A stretch of 11,714 nt of DNA from CAYMLQ01 sp964390795 (lineage in GTDB: Bacteria > Verrucomicrobiota > Kiritimatiellia > RFP12 > UBA1067). Made by a program: the position numbers and the translations under genes. Within the stretch, counting starts at the first letter, position 1. Each line of letters starts with the position of its first letter. Shown here piece by piece: positions 1 through 6,071 of this stretch. The DNA is taken from assembly GCA_964390795.1 (NCBI GenBank), contig CAYMLQ010000167.1, positions 1 through 11,714 on the forward strand. Direction: 5' to 3'. A model generated the notes under the pieces. It did not search any database. It was not told where the DNA came from and saw nothing but the letters and a program-made list of their open reading frames with translations.

Positions 1-110
1 GATTTCCAACGAGTTATGAACTCAAATGCTGTCCAACTGGCGAACTCGGGTTAGGATTGTGCGCGCACTCCAACAGAACTGCCATGCAACCGAACCGAAA
101 CCAAACACAG
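1..110. other. Upstream non-coding stretch without a gene
   Basis: No convincing coding frame is present before the regulator. Two small symmetric elements are visible: GAGTT-ATG-AACTC at 11-23, a 5-bp hairpin with a 3-base loop, and GTGCGCGCAC at 59-68, a perfect 10-base palindrome. Their role is unknown and either could be chance. The stretch is probably the distal 5' region of the regulator gene, or the end of whatever lies to the left of the window. Confidence 0.4.
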
Positions 111-111
111 G

Positions 112-159
112 AACCGGTTGACAGTTCAACCGTTATCGGATTAAATATCAACCGGTTGA
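112..159. promoter_or_regulatory. Putative operator: repeated CGGTTGA half-sites and two AACCGGTT palindromes
   Basis: The 7-base half-site CGGTTGA occurs four times: at 115-121 and 153-159 on the + strand and, inverted, at 126-132 and 148-154. The last two overlap to make the perfect 12-base palindrome TCAACCGGTTGA at 148-159. A second AACCGGTT core lies at 112-119; the two core centres are 38 bases apart. The copies at 115-121 and 126-132 form an inverted repeat with a 4-base gap (CAGT). The sites bracket the -35 and -10 boxes, as expected for autoregulation or repression. The binding protein is not identified; the adjacent regulator is one candidate. Confidence 0.5.
118..146 (+). promoter_or_regulatory. 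Putative sigma-70 promoter of the PAS/sigma-54 activator gene
   Basis: A perfect TTGACA -35 hexamer lies at 118-123. A 17-base spacer follows, then TTAAAT at 141-146, which matches the TATAAT consensus at four of six positions. The start codon lies 33 bases further on, so the leader would be short. The -35 box overlaps the first AACCGGTT palindrome, which suggests that a protein bound there would control this promoter. I see no convincing -24/-12 element here, so the activator gene itself is probably read by the housekeeping polymerase. Confidence 0.55.
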
Positions 160-169
160 AATATCACCC

Positions 170-174
170 GGAGG
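170..174 (+). promoter_or_regulatory. Ribosome binding site of the activator gene
   Basis: GGAGG lies 4 bases before the ATG at 179. It is a strong Shine-Dalgarno match and fixes that start over the later in-frame Met codons. Confidence 0.75.
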
Positions 175-178
175 CTTT

Positions 179-2215
179 ATGACGGATGAAAATGTGCAGG
201 CCGAACCAGAAACGGTCCAGGCGCAGGGAGCTGGCCCTGTCCAGGATTCCGGGGAACACGCGATCCGTACCCTCCGGAAAGAGCTGGAGACGGCGCGGCA
301 CCAAGCGCGGCTGGAGCGCGACAAGTTCTGGCAGCTGGCGACTAGACCCAATGCCGTTGTTGGCGAGGGCCTGGTTACCGAGTGCGGCATCCAGTTGACG
401 TTTATGGGGGACGTTCCGCCCGAGAAGAAGTTGGGGCTGGCTCCCGGCACGATACCCAGAACGATCGACCAGCTTCTGGCTTTGATGCACCCGGACGATC
501 ACGAGCACTACATCCAGACCATCACACACGGACTGGCCACGGGCGAGCCGTGGAACGTGATTTACCGTCTGTCGGATAGTCAAGGCGGATGGCGCTGGAT
601 CGCGGGCAAGGCGGTGTCGGTGGGCGTCCGCGATGGCAAACATACCGATTGGATCTTCGCCGCCCACGATTTCACTGCCCAAAAGGATGCTGAGGCGACG
701 CTCTCCCAGTCACTGAAAGATTTAAATGCCTCCCGTTCCGAACTCAAGGCCGAGCAGGACAAATTGTGGAAGATGGCGGCCAACACCTTTTCCCTGCTTG
801 GGGAGGCACGCGTGACTGAGCAGGGCATGGCTCTGGAGTTTTTCGGCGACGTGCCGCCAGAAGAGAAGCTGGGTATCACGGGGAAAGTTGATTTTTCAGA
901 TATTGACCGGGTCGTGACCTTCATGCATCCTGACGACGTCGCCCCCTTTCGCCTCCGTATTCAGCAGGCCATCGAGGGTCAGCCCTTCAAGCTCATCTAC
1001 CGGCTGGCCGACGGACAGGGTGGGTGGCGCTGGCTGAAGGGCCAAGCCTGCTCGCTGGAGGAGCGTGACGGCAAGCATGTGCGGTTTCTGCATGACACGA
1101 TTGACATCACCGAACAGAAGTGCGCCGAAGACGCGCTCAGGGCGACAGTTGCCGAACTCCAGCAGTTAAAAGCGCAGTTGCAGAAAGAGAACCTCTTCCT
1201 GCGGGAAGAGATCAGCGGGGACGATGCCGATACGGAGATCATCGGTCAGAGCGTCGTCCTGACGCGCGTGCTTAAGCAGGTGGAACTCGTGGCGTCCACA
1301 ACGGCCAGCGTGCTCATCGGCGGCGAGACCGGCACAGGCAAGGAGCTGGTGGCGCGCGCCATCCACCGGCACAGCGACAGACAGCGCCGCTTGTTCGTGG
1401 CCGTCAATTGCGCGGCGATGCCGTCCTCGCTGGTTGAAAGCGAACTGTTCGGCCACGAGAAGGGCGCTTTCACCGGAGCCCATACCAGGCGCATGGGCCG
1501 TTTTGAGCAGGCAGACAAAGGCACGCTCTTTCTGGACGAGGTCGGGGAGCTGCCGCTCGAGACCCAGGCGAAACTGCTGCGCGTGCTGCAGTCGGGCGAA
1601 TACGAGCGGGTCGGCGGCGACAAAACGCTCCGGGGGGATGTGCGCATCATCGCGGCGAGCAACCGCGACCTGGAGCAGGCCGTGCGCGAAGGCAGTTTCC
1701 GCAGCGACTTGTATCATCGCTTGGCTGTCTTTCCGATTGAGCTGCCGCCGCTGCGCGAACGGCGCGAGGACATCCCGCTGCTGGCCGCATATATCGTCGC
1801 GCGCCTTGCGAGGAGGCTCGGCCGCAGAATTGACCGGATATCCCACACGGTTCTGGACCGTCTGGCCGCGTACGAGTGGCCCGGAAACGTGCGCGAGCTG
1901 GAAAACGTGCTCGAGCGCGCGATCATTCTGACCTCAGGACCGGCCCTGCAACTGGAGTCCGTCCTTTTAGGGGCCGGGCATACGGGGCAGGATACGGGAC
2001 CCCACGCCCGGACAGAGGCCAGCGTGAAGCGCCCGGCGACTGGCACGATGCAGGACTGCGAACGGGCGCACATCCTAAGCATCTGTGAGTCGACGGGCTG
2101 GAAGATCAAAGGCCCGGACGGCGCGGCGCACATCCTCGGTCTCAACCCTGGCACGCTTTTTTCGCGCATGAAAAAGTTGGGCGTCCGGCGGCCCAAAGCC
2201 CCTTCAGGTCTTTAA
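179..2215 (+). CDS. Sigma-54-dependent transcriptional activator with two PAS domains
   Basis: A 678-residue cytoplasmic enhancer-binding protein that should use ATP hydrolysis to open promoters bound by sigma-54 RNA polymerase. Residues about 48-170 and 194-315 are two PAS_3-like domains that are clearly duplicates: each has DK(F/L)W, MHPDD, YRL-x(5)-GGWRW and a DxTxQKxAE end. Short helical linkers follow each. The AAA+ core spans about 350-585, with Walker A GETGTGKE (382-389), the sigma-54-contacting GAFTGA loop (429-434), Walker B GTLFLDEVGELP (448-459), sensor I ASNRDL (493-498), the arginine-finger region FRSDLYHRL (507-515) and WPGNVREL (567-574). The C-terminal helix-turn-helix (about 641-672, GPDGAAHILGL then TLFSRMKKLGVRRP) resembles the FhlA/NorR type. 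There is no receiver domain and no membrane segment, so the signal is probably sensed in the cytoplasm by the PAS pair; the ligand is unknown. The gene converges on the - strand cluster. Its targets cannot be read from the window. Confidence 0.93.
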   Translation: MTDENVQAEPETVQAQGAGPVQDSGEHAIRTLRKELETARHQARLERDKFWQLATRPNAVVGEGLVTECGIQLTFMGDVPPEKKLGLAPGTIPRTIDQLLALMHPDDHEHYIQTITHGLATGEPWNVIYRLSDSQGGWRWIAGKAVSVGVRDGKHTDWIFAAHDFTAQKDAEATLSQSLKDLNASRSELKAEQDKLWKMAANTFSLLGEARVTEQGMALEFFGDVPPEEKLGITGKVDFSDIDRVVTFMHPDDVAPFRLRIQQAIEGQPFKLIYRLADGQGGWRWLKGQACSLEERDGKHVRFLHDTIDITEQKCAEDALRATVAELQQLKAQLQKENLFLREEISGDDADTEIIGQSVVLTRVLKQVELVASTTASVLIGGETGTGKELVARAIHRHSDRQRRLFVAVNCAAMPSSLVESELFGHEKGAFTGAHTRRMGRFEQADKGTLFLDEVGELPLETQAKLLRVLQSGEYERVGGDKTLRGDVRIIAASNRDLEQAVREGSFRSDLYHRLAVFPIELPPLRERREDIPLLAAYIVARLARRLGRRIDRISHTVLDRLAAYEWPGNVRELENVLERAIILTSGPALQLESVLLGAGHTGQDTGPHARTEASVKRPATGTMQDCERAHILSICESTGWKIKGPDGAAHILGLNPGTLFSRMKKLGVRRPKAPSGL

Positions 2216-2256
2216 GAATAACCCGGCACTCCATGTTCATGCCAATCTCTTGTTCC
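2216..2256. other. Convergent intergenic gap, no clear terminator
   Basis: These 41 bases separate the stop codons of the activator (+) and the last lipoprotein gene (-). I see no stem followed by a T-run for either direction. A weak CCGG pairing reaches into the lipoprotein gene but is not convincing as a terminator. Confidence 0.5.
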
Positions 2257-3363
2257 TCACTGCGCCGGGATGGTGATCAGCGGCAGTTTGTCTTTGTCGC
2301 CGGTTTCCGCCAGCGTGAAGAAAAACATGACGGCCGTGAGCGCTCGCTTGGTCTGCCAGTCGCCGTTCTCCACCCAGAACCAGTGGCCGCGATAAAACAC
2401 GGCGGCAAAGGCGTCAGTCGGCTTGACCTTGCCGCTATGTATTTTCACGGCGCTCTGCCGCCGATCAACGGAGGCCTTCTCAAAGGCAGGTACCGCGCTG
2501 TGATCCTTCAGGTGGGCATCAGGCGCATCCAAATAGGTCGCGAAGGCTCCCATGATCTGCAGCATGGAGCGGCTGTTGACGGCCAGCTCATTCTCGGCCC
2601 CGCGCATCGGCGAATAGGTCAGCACCAATCGCTGCTGGTCTTGGGGCAACTTGAGCAACCGGCGGAGTTCGGCCATTTTCGCCGTAATCCCGTCCGGCAC
2701 GTCGTCGCGACGGAAAAACAGCACGGCCGTCTGGCCTTTGGCCTTGTCATCCTCCACGCGCATGCCGACCGCACCCGCAGCCTGGACCTCGCGCAGCAAA
2801 TCCAGCACGCGAATGAAATCCGGGTCGGCCTCCCGCAGCGACCCCGCAACCACGGAGCGGTTCCGAACCCCGTTGAGCGACTCGACGGTCAGCGCCAAGA
2901 TGAAGTCCGCCGCATAGCCCGCCTGGAGCATGAAGAAGATGTGCTTGGGGTCGATCGGCGTGATGAGCCCGCGCATAAACTTCTCTCCGGTCAGCGGCAC
3001 GTAGGTGATGGTCGGCCGGTCCGTAAACCGGGCTGATCCGCCCAGCGAAAGAATACTGCCCCCGGAAGCCGAGGTCTCCGGCCACGTCTTGCCCGCCGTG
3101 ACCGCCGACTCCATCGAGTAGCCGTTGACGATGGAGGCCACGTCCACGAACACCGGCAGATCCATGTAGCGCAGCTTGACGATGTTGAGCAGCGTCTGCT
3201 GCTTCCAGGAGTCGGCGATCGCGGAGCTGTAGTCGAACCGGTCCACCGCCACGGTTCCGGGGCCCATGTGCGAGCAGCCGGACAAGGTCAAGGCGCAGAT
3301 CAGCGCGTACCCCCGAGCTGTAAGACGGCTTCTTGTCGTCATGCCATTTTGTGATGCTTCCAT
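2257..3363 (-). CDS. Conserved lipoprotein of unknown function, last gene of the SulP group
   Basis: A 368-residue exported protein. It has a basic N-terminus, a hydrophobic stretch and a lipobox LSGC with the lipidated cysteine at residue 30. After the cysteine there is no further obvious membrane helix. Recognisable conserved-looking blocks are LLNIVKLRYMDLPVFVDV (58-75), PTITYVPLTGEKFMRGLI (117-134), YRGHWFWVENGD (324-335) and a C-terminal LPLITIPAQ. I recall similar proteins annotated as hypothetical lipoproteins in other Gram-negative bacteria, but I know no function or name. The start at 3363 has AGGAG five bases upstream. A second Met at residue 8 (3342) would give a more typical 22-residue signal peptide but lacks a good ribosome binding site. 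The gene follows the membrane-protein gene by 29 bases and is presumably co-transcribed with it. A periplasmic or outer-membrane partner role for the transporter group is inference. Confidence 0.8.
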   Translation of the reverse strand: MEASQNGMTTRSRLTARGYALICALTLSGCSHMGPGTVAVDRFDYSSAIADSWKQQTLLNIVKLRYMDLPVFVDVASIVNGYSMESAVTAGKTWPETSASGGSILSLGGSARFTDRPTITYVPLTGEKFMRGLITPIDPKHIFFMLQAGYAADFILALTVESLNGVRNRSVVAGSLREADPDFIRVLDLLREVQAAGAVGMRVEDDKAKGQTAVLFFRRDDVPDGITAKMAELRRLLKLPQDQQRLVLTYSPMRGAENELAVNSRSMLQIMGAFATYLDAPDAHLKDHSAVPAFEKASVDRRQSAVKIHSGKVKPTDAFAAVFYRGHWFWVENGDWQTKRALTAVMFFFTLAETGDKDKLPLITIPAQ

Positions 3364-3366
3364 TTT

Positions 3367-3387
3367 GACTCCTAACTCCTGACTCCT
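3367..3387 (-). repeat. Three heptamers (AGGAGTY) forming the ribosome binding site of the downstream lipoprotein gene
   Basis: On the - strand the gap reads AGGAGTC AGGAGTT AGGAGTC, then CAAA, then ATG. Each unit holds an AGGAG Shine-Dalgarno core; the nearest lies 5 bases from the start at 3363. Most of the 29-base gap between the two genes consists of these repeats. Confidence 0.75.
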
Positions 3388-3392
3388 CTTCT

Positions 3393-4604
3393 TCAGAACA
3401 CAAGCTTAAGCAGCCGCTCAAGCAACTCCTCCAGCGGGATCATCGTCAGCAGCAGCGGAGCCACGGGCAGCAGCGTGGTCACCGCCAGATGCAGCACGGT
3501 CTGCGCGGTGAACGGCACCCAGCGCATGTCCTTCACCACCGTGAAACTGTTGCCCAAATCGGCCAGCGACTGGATGTCCGCGCTGCCGATCAGCGGCTCG
3601 CCCTCCGGCGCGCTGCCGCGCAGCCATTTGCGATCAAACTCGCGCGAGTAGCGCTGCGCCAAGACGCCGAACTCGCGGGAACCGGCGCGTTTGGCTGCTC
3701 CGAGCTTCAGCAGGAAGGCCAGCTGCGGCCCGAGAATGGCAAACACCATGAAGGCCACCAAGCCGATGATTTCCAGCCTGAAGTCGGGCAGCTTGGCTCC
3801 CATATAAAAGATCCGGTTCGCCATCATCGCGGCGAGCAGCGTCCCCTGGGCGAGCAAAACCGGCGAGAATGCGTTCCCCGTCGAAGCGAGGAAACCCAAC
3901 CCGCCGCAGCGGTCCGGATGCGTCGGCATGAAGCTCAGCTCAAGGCGTGACACCTGCCACAGAAAACGCGCCCAGATGAACAGCCTGAAGTACCAGCGCA
4001 AGAGCAGGAACTGGAACAGCGGCAGGCTCACGCAGCCCAGCCACCAGCCCGCCACAGACGGTTGCAGCTTGCCGTCCACCGCCACGCCGTACCAGCTCGC
4101 CATATCGAGCGCGATCTGCGTGCGCCAGACAAAGAGAACGCCCACGCCATACACAAAGGCGATCAACAGCAACTCCGCCACAACGGAATTTCGCAGACGC
4201 ATCGCCGAGGCGATGGCGGCATCAAACTTCCCCCGATCCGCATCAGAAACAAGGCCGCGAGCCAAGAACTGCAGCACCACCGGGCGCATCCGCTGATGCA
4301 CCAACCACTCCGCAAAGATCAGCAGCGGCAGCGCGAGCAGCAGCCGCAGGTGAATCTCCACATCGTTGAGGAACGGCAGCGTGACGCTCCCGGACCAGAC
4401 GTGCCCTTCAACGGCCGACAGCACCAGCAGCGGCACCCAGGCCAGTAGCGACATCACAACGATCCGGCGGCACAGCAGCTGCAGCGCGTCGCCGGACAGG
4501 CGCGTCCGCCGCCAGAGCTGATACAGCGGCCCGCCGAGGCAGAGCGAGAAGTCGGGCGGTTCACATACGATCGGCTCTTCAAAAGTGTCTCTGGGTGTGT
4601 TCAT
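3393..4604 (-). CDS. Multi-pass inner-membrane protein of unknown family (copy A)
   Basis: A 403-residue membrane protein, a paralogue of the 391-residue product at 8209-9384. Hydrophobic segments suggest about six helices, around residues 43-64, 84-99, 137-159, 182-205, 268-296 and 365-387. Blocks shared with the paralogue are GGPLY near the N-terminus, ALPL (91-94), a central PTHPDxxxGLGxL (227-239), and a C-terminal cytosolic-looking block: FDRKW (323-327), EPLIG, QSLADL and the MRWVP motif (360-364). The THPD plus FDRKW/EPLIG signature is distinctive, but I cannot attach a known function. No strong Shine-Dalgarno precedes the ATG; the stop of the upstream lipoprotein gene is 27 bases away, so translation may depend on coupling. 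It lies between two lipoprotein genes downstream of SulP, which suggests a membrane component of the same complex. That is inference. Confidence 0.82.
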   Translation of the reverse strand: MNTPRDTFEEPIVCEPPDFSLCLGGPLYQLWRRTRLSGDALQLLCRRIVVMSLLAWVPLLVLSAVEGHVWSGSVTLPFLNDVEIHLRLLLALPLLIFAEWLVHQRMRPVVLQFLARGLVSDADRGKFDAAIASAMRLRNSVVAELLLIAFVYGVGVLFVWRTQIALDMASWYGVAVDGKLQPSVAGWWLGCVSLPLFQFLLLRWYFRLFIWARFLWQVSRLELSFMPTHPDRCGGLGFLASTGNAFSPVLLAQGTLLAAMMANRIFYMGAKLPDFRLEIIGLVAFMVFAILGPQLAFLLKLGAAKRAGSREFGVLAQRYSREFDRKWLRGSAPEGEPLIGSADIQSLADLGNSFTVVKDMRWVPFTAQTVLHLAVTTLLPVAPLLLTMIPLEELLERLLKLVF

Positions 4605-4631
4605 AAAAGATCGCGTCTTCCCCTCTTCTTT

Positions 4632-6071
4632 TCAGCTTGAACTCGCGTCTGCCTTGCTCCGGGCGCCGCGGGACATACACGCCGCAAGCAGGCGATAGAT
4701 CAAGGCCGCCAGCAAAACGACAGCCACAAAGATCACGCCCTTCTCAAAGGCGTAATCCACGATTTCCCTGCCTCCGGCCTGCGCCTGCTGCACCGCCGGG
4801 CCGAGTTGCTCCGCAAGCTGCGAGCGGCTGTTCGCGCCGAGCGTCTGGTCGAACGTTTGGAGCATCACGGTCAGCTGCCGGGCCGCCGACTCCAGCTGTG
4901 CCGCCGCCTGCCCGTAGTCCTGGATGCGGAACGGCTCGGCATTGGTGGCCGGCGTCCCGGCCGCCTTGGGTTCGCCGACGCCCAAGCGCTTCAGAACCCC
5001 GTCGAAGGCGGCGAGCGTCGCGTTCAAGGACGTGGCCATCTGCTCCCCAGCGGCGAGCGTCTGGCGCGCGTCGGCGAGAAGCGGCCTCAGGGCGCCCTCC
5101 TGCGACTGGAGCGCCTGGACGATCTCCTCGCGCTCGACGCTGACCTGCTGCGGCAGCCGCTCGGCCACGCGGGTGAGACGGTCCGCGGACACGGCGATCT
5201 GCGAGGCGGTCGCCGCCCACTGCTGCAGGGCGGGCTGCTCGAGCGCGTTGACGCTCAGAAGCTCCGTCTGCCACCGCAGCAAGGTGGGCATCTTTTGGGC
5301 CACGAAAAGGGCGCGCTCCGCAAAGAGCCGCGCCTGGGCGATCTCGCGCCGGGTCGGGTCCAGATTGGAAAGCGGGTCGAGCATGAAGAGGCTAAACAGG
5401 CTGCCCGGCTTGGTGGCGTCTGCCCGGTTCACCTGCGCCACCTGCATGGCGAGCCCCACCGCACGCGCCACCAGCAGGTTCTCCGGCTTCGAGTTCTGCA
5501 GGTGCCACGCCTGAATCGCCTCCCGCAAGGCCACCTGCTGCTCCGGCTTGAGAACCTTGTCGGTAGACCGCCAAATCTCCGCCTCGGACGTCCGGCAGTT
5601 TTCCAGCAGGGTCAGCGCCGATTCACCGAAGACCTTGGGGCTCCAATACTCCTCCAGGGACAGCCGCGTTTCGGTGACGAAGACGGTCATATCCATCAGA
5701 TTGGCAATGGCGTTGGGCCCGGAGACGATGGAGCAGGCGGCGGTGCCGAACGCGATTTTCCAGCGCAGGTTTTCGGCGCTGCCCAGCGCGTTCGTGCCAT
5801 GGCGGAGCTTCTCGACGCCGAGGGTCATGCGCGAGGCGAACTCGTCCGCGAACCGCATCAGGTTCTGCTGCACCTCAACGGGGTCAGCCCCCGCCTGCTC
5901 CTTGGCGCCGGGCGTGACCGTGCGTACGGCCTGCCCCGGCACGTCGGCTGCTGTCTGAACAAGGCGGCAGCCGGCCGCCAGGGTGGCAATCAGGAAACAG
6001 GCTACGAGAATTTGGAAGCCAGAATCCAGAAGCCAGAATGCGCGGACGCCCCGTTTGTTCTGCGTCTTCAT
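4632..6071 (-). CDS. Predicted lipoprotein with C-terminal membrane helix, directly downstream of SulP
   Basis: A 479-residue protein of unrecognised family. The N-terminus has an unusually long signal region ending in the lipobox LAAGC (cysteine 35). The mature part begins RLVQTAADVPGQAVRTVTPG, and most of the rest is alanine-, leucine- and glutamine-rich and predicted helical, coiled-coil-like at about 290-445. A single hydrophobic helix at about 446-466 is followed by an arginine/lysine-containing tail. The protein could thus be anchored at both ends: by lipid at the N-terminus and by a helix at the C-terminus. The ATG at 6071 touches the SulP stop codon with no base between them. AAGGAG at 6086-6081 inside the SulP end serves as its ribosome binding site, so translational coupling is likely. 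Part of the signal peptide (residues about 11-20) is encoded by heptamer repeats. The function is unknown; a role as periplasmic partner of SulP is inferred from position. Confidence 0.8.
   Translation of the reverse strand: MKTQNKRGVRAFWLLDSGFQILVACFLIATLAAGCRLVQTAADVPGQAVRTVTPGAKEQAGADPVEVQQNLMRFADEFASRMTLGVEKLRHGTNALGSAENLRWKIAFGTAACSIVSGPNAIANLMDMTVFVTETRLSLEEYWSPKVFGESALTLLENCRTSEAEIWRSTDKVLKPEQQVALREAIQAWHLQNSKPENLLVARAVGLAMQVAQVNRADATKPGSLFSLFMLDPLSNLDPTRREIAQARLFAERALFVAQKMPTLLRWQTELLSVNALEQPALQQWAATASQIAVSADRLTRVAERLPQQVSVEREEIVQALQSQEGALRPLLADARQTLAAGEQMATSLNATLAAFDGVLKRLGVGEPKAAGTPATNAEPFRIQDYGQAAAQLESAARQLTVMLQTFDQTLGANSRSQLAEQLGPAVQQAQAGGREIVDYAFEKGVIFVAVVLLAALIYRLLAACMSRGARSKADASSS
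6015..6040 (-). repeat. Heptamer repeat (TGGCTTC/TGGATTC) inside a signal-peptide coding region
   Basis: On the + strand the units are GAAGCCA (6015), GAATCCA (6022) and GAAGCCA (6029), then a partial GAATG. Read on the - strand they encode the FWLLDSGF segment near the N-terminus of the lipoprotein. The same unit recurs at 7878-7898 in front of the SulP gene. Confidence 0.75.

Noticed and set aside
1166..1846. - strand open frame within the activator gene
   Set aside because: It is the complement of the AAA+ domain coding region, whose motifs are all intact on the + strand.
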